A stretch of 64,000 nucleotides of DNA from Ostreibacterium oceani (GCF_009362845.1 NZ_WHNW01000007.1:87191-151190); one strand, 5' to 3'; shown: positions 35,354-43,992, counted from the first letter of the stretch. Numbers and translations are program-made. The notes: generated by a model not told the origin, from the letters alone.

Positions 35354-36529
35354 TCACGAGTCAATGGGAATGGTTCGGTTCGTAATACAATCTAAAATTA
35401 GCGATTCATCAATGCCTTCGCAAATAACCGCTTCGCCCAGTGCTTTTACTAAAATCAGTCGTAATCGCTCACCCAACACTTTTTTATCATGCTGCATGGC
35501 AGAGCGAATCGTATCCGCTGCGATGGGTATTTGTAGCGTTGTTGGGCAGCCTGCACGCACAAACAATGACTCAGCCAAATCACAGTCTGCTTGGTCAATC
35601 CACCCCAACGTTTTGGATAAATCCAGCGCCATCATCATGCCGATGGCAATTGCTTCGCCGTGCAAATACGTTTTGTACTGGGTGACTGATTCGATAGCAT
35701 GACCAAAAGTATGTCCTAGGTTTAGTGTCGCCCGTTCGCCTTTTTCCTTTTCATCGTTGGCAACGACGGCTGCTTTGTGTCGACAGGCAGTTTCAATCAC
35801 CTCGGTTATCGCTGATGGTGATAATGCGATAGTGCTTTCCAATATCGTGTCCAACCGCATCAAAAAAGCCTTATCACGAATCAAACCATACTTAATCACC
35901 TCGGCCATGCCGGCTGCAATTTCTCGCTGCGGCAAGGTTGACAGCACATCTGTGTCTATAATGACGGCATTAGGCTGCTTAAATGCACCAATCATATTTT
36001 TACCTAGCCGATGATTAATACCGGTTTTGCCACCGACCGAAGAATCGACTTGCGCCAATAACGTCGTTGGTATTTGTATAAAATCAACGCCACGCTGATA
36101 AGACGCAGCCGCAAACCCTGCCACATCACCAACAATACCACCACCTAACGCAATAATCACGCAATCACGAGCAAATCGTTTTGTCAGCAAGGACTCATAA
36201 ATTTGGTCAATTGCTGCTTGGTTTTTGTGTGTTTCACCCTCTGGCAAAATCACCGTTTCAATGCGGCTGTTTGTTTTGTTTTCCTGCTCTGATTGGCTAA
36301 CTGGCTGAGTAACTGGTTGAGTGAGTGGCTGACTCATTGATTGATTGAGTAAGTCATTGAGCGTTCGTTTGAACCCATCCAAATAATGCGTTGCAATCAC
36401 GGCATTGGTTATGATACAAATTTGTCTGCCATGAATATGTTTTGCCAGCAGACTCGCTTGCGTCAATAGGCCGCTACCGATATAAATCGGGTAACGAAAT
36501 TGATCGAGCTCAACATAAACCGTTTTCAT
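35354..36529 (-). CDS. aroB: 3-dehydroquinate synthase AroB
   Basis: Second step of the shikimate pathway, NAD- and metal-dependent. 391 residues. Motifs: ALGGGIVGDVAGFAAASY near 130-147, PTTLLAQVDSSVGGKTGIN, IKYGLIRD, and metal-ligand His motifs NLGHTFGHAIE and HGEAIAIGM. It is longer than the usual ~360 because of a Gln/Pro/Ser/Thr repeat (MSQPLTQPVTQPVSQSEQ, about residues 66-83) from ~12-bp tandem DNA units near 36297-36345. The aroK gene that usually precedes it is absent; the toxin array lies upstream instead. Confidence 0.95.
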   Translation of the reverse strand: MKTVYVELDQFRYPIYIGSGLLTQASLLAKHIHGRQICIITNAVIATHYLDGFKRTLNDLLNQSMSQPLTQPVTQPVSQSEQENKTNSRIETVILPEGETHKNQAAIDQIYESLLTKRFARDCVIIALGGGIVGDVAGFAAASYQRGVDFIQIPTTLLAQVDSSVGGKTGINHRLGKNMIGAFKQPNAVIIDTDVLSTLPQREIAAGMAEVIKYGLIRDKAFLMRLDTILESTIALSPSAITEVIETACRHKAAVVANDEKEKGERATLNLGHTFGHAIESVTQYKTYLHGEAIAIGMMMALDLSKTLGWIDQADCDLAESLFVRAGCPTTLQIPIAADTIRSAMQHDKKVLGERLRLILVKALGEAVICEGIDESLILDCITNRTIPIDS

Positions 36530-36714
36530 AGAATACCTTTTGATCTTATTAACGTAATAATTAACGCCCTAGCGCAACTAGGCTACGCCTAGAAAGCCGA
36601 AGCACGCTCAGAGAGCAGTTAGGGGTAAACTGACCCCAATTCCAAACAACTCAAAAAGGTATTTTAAGGCACCCAATGTTAATTACAAGGGTTATTTGAT
36701 TAGTTAATGATTAG

Positions 36715-36816
36715 TTATTCATTAACAGCGGAGTTGACGGCGGGATTAACAACCGCACCCACCTGCTGCCCAACCAACGTCAGCAATAATAAAATAAAAG
36801 TCAAATAACGAAACAT
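36715..36816 (-). pseudogene. orphan RHS leader (signal peptide only)
   Basis: The minus strand encodes MFRYLTFILLLLTLVGQQVG exactly as the starts of the two RHS genes at 38839 and 40723. It continues AVVNPAVNSAVNE and stops after 33 residues. It is the third copy of the RHS 5' end, without core or toxin. It lies downstream of the second immunity gene. Either a remnant of a lost cassette or a recombination landing pad. Confidence 0.7.
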
Positions 36817-36912
36817 ACGGTTATTTTAATCGCCAAAGGCGATTGTGGCAACTGGGAATAGCCATATGAAATCCACTTTTAATTTTATCCCACCTAAAAA
36901 AATACCGTTTTT
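36750..36912. repeat. RHS leader/upstream repeat, copy 1 (~163 bp)
   Basis: Nearly identical to 38773-38936. It covers the signal-peptide codons plus about 95 bp upstream of the ATG, ending in a run near 'ataccgttttt'. A shorter version (about 110 bp, more diverged upstream of the ATG) lies at 40657-40766. These direct repeats bound each toxin cassette. Confidence 0.8.
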
Positions 36913-36955
36913 TGTTGAGCAAATTAATGCATTTTATATCTCATCTTTGAAACGG

Positions 36956-37483
36956 TTAATTAGTAAACTTAAAAAAACAATTCCCTGCCAAAGGTATTAT
37001 TTTCACTCCTTCGTCATACAAAGCTTTTGCACCCTCTGTATAGCGATGGGTGCGAGCGTTCGCCTCAGCACCATTGATTGGATCTACTGCTATTGCTCCG
37101 GCTTTGGTTATCTTTTTCAATCTTAAAGCAACCTTATTGGCAATTGCAATTTCTTCCTTGTTATCGGACATAAACGACAAAGCTGACTCTTTTAATCCTT
37201 GCTCTGTCAATCTTCCAATGAGTAAACCAATAGCACCTTGGTTCAAGTCGAAAAAATTATTTTGTGAAGTAGCGTCCATAGAGGGTTTTTGAGTGGTGAA
37301 AATGATACGAATGTAGCCATCAAAATTCAGTGCCTCAACTGACAATTCCCCAGCTATTTCCTTTAAAGAAAAGGGCTTTAGAACCATCACCGTTACAAAC
37401 AACTCAAACTCGGAACTAACTGAGTTTACATACCCAACTAACTCCTCTAACGTAGCGTGAAACTGAATCATTATTTTTTTCAT
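36956..37483 (-). CDS. putative immunity protein for the second RHS toxin
   Basis: 175 residues, soluble, no signal peptide. I do not recognise the family. It starts MKKIMIQFHATLEELVGYV, 9 bp after the stop of the RHS gene at 37493-38839. This tight placement directly behind a toxin tip is the usual position of a cognate immunity gene, which is the only basis for the call. The AT-rich codons contrast with the RHS core, as expected for a swapped toxin-immunity tip. A cytoplasmic location would fit a nuclease-type toxin. Confidence 0.6.
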   Translation of the reverse strand: MKKIMIQFHATLEELVGYVNSVSSEFELFVTVMVLKPFSLKEIAGELSVEALNFDGYIRIIFTTQKPSMDATSQNNFFDLNQGAIGLLIGRLTEQGLKESALSFMSDNKEEIAIANKVALRLKKITKAGAIAVDPINGAEANARTHRYTEGAKALYDEGVKIIPLAGNCFFKFTN

Positions 37484-37492
37484 AGTTACGTC

Positions 37493-38839
37493 CTAATCAT
37501 ACCGCTCAAATTTTGTGGGGAGGCCAGCACCGTTCAAGTCATCAAGTGCTTCTTGTTCACGTTTAATCGGTGAGCCATCTACTTTGGTTTTCCCTACGTT
37601 TACCCCACACAAGTTACCTTTACAGTCTTGGTAAAGAACGTCTGGTCTGCGACCACCTTTGTTTCCGTTAGGAGTCTTGACTAACTGCTCAGGGAATCTA
37701 CCGCCTCCGGCTATAACCGTACCACCATCTGCTTCGATTTGATCGCCAATTTCGCGAATTTTTTTATTGTGCGGAGCATTTGGGTCTGTTTTAGGACCTC
37801 TCTTCTTCCCAGCATCCCCAACCTCATCTGCCGATTTAGCGGCGACCTTGGTGGCATCTGCTGCGGCGTCGCTAGCATCGGCGATGTTCTCCACTATTTT
37901 ACCGACTTTAAATACTTTGGCAACGGGGAATATCATCGCGACTTCGCCAGCGCAACCCCAAGATACCGATGAACAAGCCGTATAGTCAAAAACAAGCAGT
38001 TGAATAGCTGGACGCCAATCATTGTTGTCGCCCGACGGACCATACAGCGCCGCATTACTCATCCCGACCATCCCCGTCGGGTCCGTGTACTTATACGGGT
38101 TATTCGCGCCGTAAGCATAGCGGTTAAAGCTCGTTAAATCACTCGCCCTAAACGCAATCGGATCAGGGGCGTAAAAACGACCAATCACGGGGTGATAATA
38201 ACGCGCCTTGGCGTAGATGAGGTTGCCCTCAATGTCTTCTTGATGCCCCGTATAGCCTAGCGTAAAGACACTGTTATCGCGTGGTGTTGATGCCGCGGTA
38301 TTGATCGTCCCGTACGCACGGCGCTCCTCTTGCCATAACGTCATCCCCAGCGCGTCACTGGCAGCCACTGGCGTGCCTAACGTGTCGTGATGCAAATACG
38401 TGATTGGCAGGCTTGCATCACCCAGTCTGGCGACGGCTTGCTCACCCAAATAAACGTATTCCTTAACCCGTGAGCCAGTGAGACTATCGTAAACCCCGAC
38501 TAAGCGTTGGTTGGCATCGTAAACAAACGCACGACCGTCTTTTTCAACACGGTGATTGTTCGTATCATAACTACGCAACGCCCCACTACTAACCTGTACT
38601 AAAGTATTGTCTGCTAGGTAAGTATACTGCGCAATGCCATCATCAATGACATTGCCGTAATCATCGTAGGTAAACGTATAGTCTTGGTTATTTTGGTTAC
38701 GACCTACCCATAACAAACGGTTAACCGAACCATCATAGCTGATTTGGTGGGATAAAGTGTTAGCCGAAGCGGCAACCGCACCCACCTGCTGCCCAACCAA
38801 CGTCAGCAATAATAAAATAAAAGTCAAATAACGAAACAT
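37493..38839 (-). CDS. short secreted RHS-repeat protein with C-terminal toxin domain
   Basis: 448 residues. Signal peptide MFRYLTFILLLLTLVGQQVG (about 1-22), then only about three or four YD/RHS repeats (YTFTYDDYGNV, YTYLADNTL, FVYDANQRLVGVYD). The RHS core end follows (GYTGHQEDIEGNLIYAKARYY, GRFYAPDPI, NRYAYGANNPYKYTDPTG), then a hydrophobic Ala/Asp linker. The variable tip starts near residue 345 (KKRGPKTDPNAPHNKKIREI) and ends GRRPDVLYQD, VNVGK, KREQEALDDL. The PD-x(n)-x-x-K pattern hints at a nuclease of the restriction-endonuclease fold, but weakly. Normal RHS toxins exceed 1000 residues. The core is almost identical to the gene at 39755-40723. An immunity-like gene follows 9 bp later. 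Confidence 0.82.
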   Translation of the reverse strand: MFRYLTFILLLLTLVGQQVGAVAASANTLSHQISYDGSVNRLLWVGRNQNNQDYTFTYDDYGNVIDDGIAQYTYLADNTLVQVSSGALRSYDTNNHRVEKDGRAFVYDANQRLVGVYDSLTGSRVKEYVYLGEQAVARLGDASLPITYLHHDTLGTPVAASDALGMTLWQEERRAYGTINTAASTPRDNSVFTLGYTGHQEDIEGNLIYAKARYYHPVIGRFYAPDPIAFRASDLTSFNRYAYGANNPYKYTDPTGMVGMSNAALYGPSGDNNDWRPAIQLLVFDYTACSSVSWGCAGEVAMIFPVAKVFKVGKIVENIADASDAAADATKVAAKSADEVGDAGKKRGPKTDPNAPHNKKIREIGDQIEADGGTVIAGGGRFPEQLVKTPNGNKGGRRPDVLYQDCKGNLCGVNVGKTKVDGSPIKREQEALDDLNGAGLPTKFERYD

Positions 38840-38936
38840 ACGGTTATTTTAATCGCCAAAGGCGATTGTGGCAAATTGGAAGTAGCCATATGAAATCCAC
38901 TTTTAATTTTATCCCACCTAAAAAAATACCGTTTTT
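38773..38936. repeat. RHS leader/upstream repeat, copy 2 (~164 bp)
   Basis: A direct copy of 36750-36912 with a few substitutions, over the signal-peptide codons and upstream region of the second RHS gene. It abuts the relic toxin tip at 38946-39205. Confidence 0.8.
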
Positions 38937-38945
38937 GTGGGCAGA

Positions 38946-39205
38946 TCAAGCATCCCACTCAAACGCTTGCCCTTTCGTCCGAGATGGCCCACGAACCCAC
39001 TCATTACCAAAGCGATCAATAAAGCCATTATTTGGTCCTCGTGCCAACGGGTTGATGGGTTATACCCCTTTTGAGGTACAAAGCGAATTTTTCCTGTGGT
39101 GGGTAACCGTGCAGTTTTAAGTCGACCTTTGATGGAAGTGAAAGCTTTTGCCGCTCCTGCTGTGCCACGCGGGTCGACAGCTGATTCCGCGGGTGTCCTC
39201 TTTGT
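38946..39205 (-). pseudogene. orphan toxin tip resembling polymorphic toxin type 17 (Ntox17), frameshifted
   Basis: In one minus frame from 39205 the sequence reads GAAKAFTSIKGRL, TTGKIRFVPQKGYNPS. After a shift near 39050 another frame continues PLARGPNNGFIDRFGNEW and VRGPSRTKGQAFEWDA, then stops at 38946. The RYVPPKG-type, RGP, DRFGNEWVKGPSRT and FEWD blocks match my memory of the Ntox17 domain. There is no start codon or RHS core, and the C-terminal end is missing. It is a displaced dead toxin module between the AHH pair and the second RHS gene. Confidence 0.6.
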
Positions 39206-39209
39206 AACA

Positions 39210-39758
39210 TTAGACTACAGCAGTTAAATCCAACCCAGTCGTACTTACAGACTCTAGCCTTTGTTTGACTCGTTCACTGACGATTACAGCAACTTCAAAC
39301 TTCATTAATCTAAAAATATCTATGCCTACGATTTTACTCGCATCCAAACGTAATTTCATGAATGCCCTATATTCTCCAGCTTTGTCCGGTCTGACAGGAT
39401 CATTTTCCTCAAACTTTTGAAACTCTGAATTTGCCTCATCAACACATTCAACTATTTCATTAGTTACCAAAACAAAGTATTTAGTAGAGCACTGCCTCCC
39501 CAGAACCTGCAAAGGAATAAAATTTATACCCTGTATACCATCAAGTGCTTCCTTTACTTTCAGACTAACAACTGGCACACCGTAAGCTTCAGTGAAAGTG
39601 AAATCCATTTCTTCACCATTACGAACAATCTCTATATTTAAACTAACGGTGCCTTCTGGGATCGAAGTTGACAACTCCCAATTGTCAACTTCGGAAATAT
39701 CACCCAAATACCACCTGTTAGGAAAATTAATATCATCGTTTAGTTCGAAGTATTTCAT
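39210..39758 (-). CDS. Imm11 (DUF1629)-like immunity protein
   Basis: 182 residues from ATG 39758, which overlaps the toxin stop codon by four bases (ATGA); a longer frame extends to 39773. It begins MKYFELNDDINFPNRWYLGD, with an inner FIPLQVLGRQCSTKYFVLV and a C-terminal FRLMKFEVAVIVSERVKQRL. These resemble the Imm11/DUF1629 family, a known partner of AHH nucleases. It would bind and block the AHH tip in the cytoplasm. Overlap with the toxin gene ensures coupled synthesis. Confidence 0.75.
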   Translation of the reverse strand: MKYFELNDDINFPNRWYLGDISEVDNWELSTSIPEGTVSLNIEIVRNGEEMDFTFTEAYGVPVVSLKVKEALDGIQGINFIPLQVLGRQCSTKYFVLVTNEIVECVDEANSEFQKFEENDPVRPDKAGEYRAFMKLRLDASKIVGIDIFRLMKFEVAVIVSERVKQRLESVSTTGLDLTAVV

Positions 39759-40723
39759 TGCTTCGTCAACCACCTATTAACTTGACTGCCCACCGTAGTC
39801 GCTTCGGTTTTAATACGATCCAAAGTTCCAGTAACCGCGTTTCGATACGCATCTGAATTCGCTTTCAAACCACGGGTTGCTGACAAAAGCTCTTTATGCA
39901 CGTAGGAGTGATATGCTTCTGGATGGGGACCTTTATGGCCAGGTATAGCCACCTTGTTTACAGCATCATCTAAATCCAGACCGGCTTTCTTAAATATTTC
40001 ATCAAATCGTGGAGTCCAAGGCCCCCCACGTGCTGTAGAGACACAGTTTTTGTTAGTACATATGTGGTGGACTGGTGCTTTCTTTGTAACCTCCCCAACC
40101 TCATCAGCCGATTTAGCGGCGACCTTGGTGGCATCTGCTGCGGCATCTGCTGCGGCGTCGCTAGCATCGGCGATGTTCTCCACTATTTTACCGACTTTAA
40201 ATACTTTGGCAACGGGGAATATCATCGCGACTTCGCCAGCGCAACCCCAAGATACCGATGAACAAGCCGTATAGTCAAAAACAAGCAGTTGAATGGCTGG
40301 ACGCCAATCATTGTTATCGCCCGACGGACCATACAGCGCCGCATTACTCATCCCGACCATCCCCGTCGGATCCGTGTACTTATACGGGTTATTCGCGCCG
40401 TAAGCATAGCGGTTAAAGCTCGTTAAATCGCTCGCCCTAAACGCAATCGGATCAGGTGCGTAAAATCGACCTATCTCAGGGTGATAATAACGCGCCTTAG
40501 CGTAGATAAGGTTGCTATTGATGTCCTCTTGATGCCCGGTGTAGCCTACGGTGAATAATTGCTTATTACGATTGCTGGCAATGGTACTATTTGTAGTACT
40601 ATTTGTAGCACTATCTGTGGCATAGGCTTGCACAGCGGGATTAACGGCGGAATTAACAACCGCACCCACCTGCTGCCCGACCAACGTCAGCAATAATAAA
40701 ATAAAAGTCAAATAACGAAACAT
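39755..40723 (-). CDS. short secreted RHS protein with AHH nuclease toxin domain
   Basis: 322 residues. It has the same signal peptide as the gene at 38839 and a short Asn/Thr/Ser stretch. The end of the RHS core follows (FTVGYTGHQEDINSNLIYAK, GRFYAPDPI, YKYTDPTG), then the same Ala/Asp linker. The tip begins around residue 215 (APVHHICTNKNC) and continues WTPRFDEIFKKAGLDLDDAVN and HKGPHPEAYHSYV. This is the AHH (HNH/endonuclease VII superfamily) nuclease pattern, with conserved His residues. No upstream RHS repeats exist, so no closed RHS cocoon can be built from this protein alone. Imm11-like immunity follows with a 4-bp overlap. Confidence 0.85.
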   Translation of the reverse strand: MFRYLTFILLLLTLVGQQVGAVVNSAVNPAVQAYATDSATNSTTNSTIASNRNKQLFTVGYTGHQEDINSNLIYAKARYYHPEIGRFYAPDPIAFRASDLTSFNRYAYGANNPYKYTDPTGMVGMSNAALYGPSGDNNDWRPAIQLLVFDYTACSSVSWGCAGEVAMIFPVAKVFKVGKIVENIADASDAAADAAADATKVAAKSADEVGEVTKKAPVHHICTNKNCVSTARGGPWTPRFDEIFKKAGLDLDDAVNKVAIPGHKGPHPEAYHSYVHKELLSATRGLKANSDAYRNAVTGTLDRIKTEATTVGSQVNRWLTKQ

Positions 40724-40766
40724 ACGGTCATTCTAATCGTCAAAGGCGATTGTGGCAATTGGAAAT
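40657..40766. repeat. RHS leader/upstream repeat, copy 3 (partial, ~110 bp)
   Basis: Shares the signal-peptide codons and about 45 bp upstream of the ATG with copies 1 and 2, then diverges into sequence leading to the ppiD terminator. This is probably the original upstream region of the array, with the others being duplicates. Confidence 0.7.
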
Positions 40767-40819
40767 ATAAGTGTAATTTGTTAGTAAAGCATTAATCCGC
40801 AATGCCTCAACAAACAGCA

Positions 40820-40855
40820 AATCAAAAAAGCCCGCGGACGCGGGCTTTTTTGATT
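40820..40855. terminator. bidirectional rho-independent terminator after ppiD
   Basis: A perfect hairpin: GCCCGC (40830-40835), loop GGAC, GCGGGC (40840-40845). It is flanked by an A-run on the left and T-run on the right that extend the stem (AATCAAAAAA against TTTTTTGATT). It lies about 85 bp past the ppiD stop on the minus strand and separates ppiD from the RHS array. Confidence 0.92.
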
Positions 40856-40938
40856 AACCGAACAAGCAAGAGAAAAAATAACGGCTAAGCAACTTGTCAA
40901 AAATGAAGCCAGCCTCACCCCTATACCCTGCAAATACG

Positions 40939-42798
40939 CTACTGCATTGGTATATTTACCGTGTCATCCGTTGCGTTTAACACACGCGCGGAGCGGTCTT
41001 TGATATTGGCGCGCTCGGTTATCGCGTTAGCAAAGCTGCTTAGCTGTGACGCGCCTAGCTGTTGGGCTAAATTGGCCTTTAGTGTTTCGCGTTGCTGGTC
41101 GTCTGCGGTCTCGTCAAAGCGTACCTCCTCGTTAACATAGACATAGAAATCGCCTGTCGGTGAGTCAACCAGCTCAGCATATTCATTACCCAACAAAGGC
41201 GGCTGTTGTGCAATCAAAAATTTAGCAATGACATCGACAAAATCATCTTCACTCATTTGCGCATCAAAGTTTTCTATCAATTTAACGGGGTAGTCACTTG
41301 CCTTAGCTGCCGTTTCTAGTCCGTCGGTTTTAGCTGATTCGACTAACGCCTCTGCCATCGATTGTAGCTCGGCTTTGTTTTTGTCGGCGATGATTTGCTG
41401 CTCAATCTGGTCACGGACTTCGTCAAGTGCTAGCTGTTCTGGTGCAATCACGTCAGTGAGTTGATAGACAATCACGCGATCACCGATGACGACGGGTTCT
41501 TGTAATTCGTTGGTATTGCGATTGCTGTCTTGGATTGACTGCACCAATTCAGGGGTTGCCAAAATCCCTTGGTTGCTCGTCAGCGCAGTCAAGCTTTGGG
41601 TTTGCTGTGCCAATCCTGTCGCCTCAGCAATCGCAGCCACCGTCGGTGTGGCGGCTTCAAAAACGGCTGTATTTAGTTTGTCGTTTATTTCACGAATTTT
41701 TGGCTCGGCTTTGGCTGCACGGAGTGTCGCAATTAGCTCGTCACGCACCGCATCCAATGGTTGGCTATCCGACATGTCGGTTAATTCGACCAAATAAACA
41801 CCCAGTTCGGTGACGACCGGTGCTGAAAATTGCCCTGTTGCGTTGATGGCATAGAGTGCATCGGCAATCGCCTGCGGGACAATATCATCCGCGCCGACTT
41901 CAGGATTAATCGCGCCCAAATCACCGCTGTCTTCTAGCGTAGCGCCTGCGGCTTGTTTCACGGCATCAATAGGTTCGCCTGCGACCAATTTGTCATAGGC
42001 GGATTGTGCCGATGCTTCATCGCTAAATAGATAATAATTTGCGCTTCGAATTGGGGCGTTTGCGGTGGCAATTTCTTCGTCTGTCACGGTAATCGTGCTT
42101 TCAATATCAGCAGGGTTTAGCTCAACATAGGTGAATGCGACTTGCTCATCGCTCAAAAAGTCACCTTTGTTTTCCTCATAATAGGCAGCAATTTCATCCG
42201 TGCTGGCAGTATTGCTGACCGTGCTAGCGGCAATTTTAGCAATACGCACATCGCGTGAAACGTTATTTAGCAGCAAAAACGGCGCAACTTCAACGTCACT
42301 CACGATACTGCTATTAATGATTGTGCGCTGAATGATATCTAACCCCATTTCTTTGGCTAAACTCTGGCGGTATTCGCTGAGCTGCATGCGAAACTGTCCT
42401 TGAACAACGCGATTCATGGCTTCTTGGTTAAATTCGCCGCCTAGCTGAAAACTGGGATTATTCACAATGGCGTTATCAATCGTTGCTGCATCTGGCAGCA
42501 CGGGATATTGATTAATAAAATCTTCGAGCGCAACTTGGCGTCTCAGGCTATCCAACACCAATTGCTGTGTTTGCGCTAGCGGCATATCAGGATTGCTTGC
42601 TTGCACACGTGACAAACGATTACGGTATTCGGCTTCGGTGATTTTGGCTTTACCGGCTTCAAAAATCTCTGTTTGGCGGGTTTCACGATTGAGGCCGAAC
42701 TCACTCGTACCAAACCCAATCATCCCTAACAGTAATAATCCGATGACAACATAAACGCCTTTGCCACTTTTGTTTTGTCTGATTTCCTCTAATGCCAT
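40939..42798 (-). CDS. ppiD: periplasmic folding chaperone PpiD (SurA-N/parvulin)
   Basis: 619 residues, inner-membrane anchored by one helix (about 15-33, VYVVIGLLLLGMIGFGTSEF). It has a SurA-like N-terminal chaperone domain, then a parvulin-like domain (about 255-365, with SANYYLFSDEASAQSAYDKLVAGEP and GQFSAPVVTELGVYLVEL) and a long helical tail. It helps outer-membrane and secreted proteins fold at the Sec translocon. Length and layout match PpiD (about 620 residues in E. coli). A clear terminator follows. It is next to an S49 peptidase, also an envelope quality protein. Confidence 0.9.
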   Translation of the reverse strand: MALEEIRQNKSGKGVYVVIGLLLLGMIGFGTSEFGLNRETRQTEIFEAGKAKITEAEYRNRLSRVQASNPDMPLAQTQQLVLDSLRRQVALEDFINQYPVLPDAATIDNAIVNNPSFQLGGEFNQEAMNRVVQGQFRMQLSEYRQSLAKEMGLDIIQRTIINSSIVSDVEVAPFLLLNNVSRDVRIAKIAASTVSNTASTDEIAAYYEENKGDFLSDEQVAFTYVELNPADIESTITVTDEEIATANAPIRSANYYLFSDEASAQSAYDKLVAGEPIDAVKQAAGATLEDSGDLGAINPEVGADDIVPQAIADALYAINATGQFSAPVVTELGVYLVELTDMSDSQPLDAVRDELIATLRAAKAEPKIREINDKLNTAVFEAATPTVAAIAEATGLAQQTQSLTALTSNQGILATPELVQSIQDSNRNTNELQEPVVIGDRVIVYQLTDVIAPEQLALDEVRDQIEQQIIADKNKAELQSMAEALVESAKTDGLETAAKASDYPVKLIENFDAQMSEDDFVDVIAKFLIAQQPPLLGNEYAELVDSPTGDFYVYVNEEVRFDETADDQQRETLKANLAQQLGASQLSSFANAITERANIKDRSARVLNATDDTVNIPMQ

Positions 42799-42972
42799 TT
42801 GTAACCTCTGTAAACTATGTGTCCGTGTGGATTAATAAATCCCATGATTAACTATAATAAATGAATAATGATAATACACTATGATAAAACTTCTTTTCAC
42901 AACCATGACCATCGCTGCGTTATTCAATAAAGCCCCCTCGCTACCGAAAGTCCTCGCTACCGAAAGCCCTCG

Positions 42973-43992
42973 TTATCGAAAATGAAGGCGTTGCGTCGGG
43001 TTGACTATATTATCCATGCTTTTCTCAACAATGCCAGTTGCTTCTACACCAAAATCTTCTAACACCTTTTCAAAGGGTGATTTACGCATGTAGTCATAGA
43101 CGGGGTAATTGCCTATTTTTTGCGCGACTTCGTTTGGGGTTGCAATACCATCGATCAAGCCCAGTGTCTGCGCCTGCTGTCCCGTCCAAAAGAGACCGCT
43201 AAAAATGGTCTCGTCTTGTTGTAGGCGCTCGCCACGACCTAATTTAACCGCATCAATAAATTGCTGGTGTAATTCGTCTAACAATCCCTTTAAAAAATCG
43301 ATTTCTTCTGGCTTAATGGGGCGCGAGGGATCCATAAAGTCTTTGTTTTCACCTGCGGTGAAGGTTCTTGGGTCAAGCCCTAGTTTTTTGAGTGTTTCGC
43401 CATAGCCAAAGCTTTGCGCAATCACGCCAATCGAGCCAACAATACTAGACGCATCTGCGTAAATTTCGTCGCTTGCCGAGGCAATATAATAACACCCTGA
43501 AGCACAAACATCGTTGACCACCGTTAAAATCGGTTTATCAGGATAGTCTTGTTTTGCCGCTTGGATTGCCTGATAGACGATGGACGATTGCACGGGCGAC
43601 CCACCACCGCTATTGGCATCAATCACAATGCCCTTGACCGTTGGTTTGGCAATTGCACGGCGAATAGTGGCTGATAATTGCTCAGCGTTTGCGTCTGTGT
43701 CGGTTGCAATAGTGCCATGTATCCTAAGCAACGCCACGTGATCCGATTGTGCATTGGTCACGGCATTACCGAATTGATCGGTGGCAGGCGTACGTTCGCT
43801 TTGGCTAAAAATACCAAATACGATTAGCGTTAAATACAAGACAAATAAAATCTTAAAGAAAATACCCCAACGCCGTGCACGACGCTGTTCCTTGATACCT
43901 TCTAGGGCAATTTTCTCTAGAATTTGTCGCTCCCATCCGGGTTTGTTGGTCGCAGAATTTGTGTTTTTTTCTGAGATGATAGATTCTGTCAT
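42973..43992 (-). CDS. S49 family signal peptide peptidase (SppA-like, short form)
   Basis: From ATG 43992 (an upstream TTG at 44013 is possible) 339 residues. One membrane helix lies near 43-60. The S49 core has VKGIVIDANSGGGSPVQSS, VVNDVCASGCYYIASASDEIYA with SSIVGSIGVI (catalytic Ser), and the Lys of AGENKDFMDPSRP. It cleaves leftover signal peptides in the inner membrane. This is the short SppA form (~340) rather than the duplicated 618-residue E. coli SppA. It lies between ppiD and rluC. Confidence 0.88.
   Translation of the reverse strand: MTESIISEKNTNSATNKPGWERQILEKIALEGIKEQRRARRWGIFFKILFVLYLTLIVFGIFSQSERTPATDQFGNAVTNAQSDHVALLRIHGTIATDTDANAEQLSATIRRAIAKPTVKGIVIDANSGGGSPVQSSIVYQAIQAAKQDYPDKPILTVVNDVCASGCYYIASASDEIYADASSIVGSIGVIAQSFGYGETLKKLGLDPRTFTAGENKDFMDPSRPIKPEEIDFLKGLLDELHQQFIDAVKLGRGERLQQDETIFSGLFWTGQQAQTLGLIDGIATPNEVAQKIGNYPVYDYMRKSPFEKVLEDFGVEATGIVEKSMDNIVNPTQRLHFR

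Noticed and set aside
36622-36637. Small inverted repeat GGGGT...ACCCC upstream of aroB
   Set aside because: The stem is only five base pairs and no T-run follows; not enough for a terminator or IS end call.
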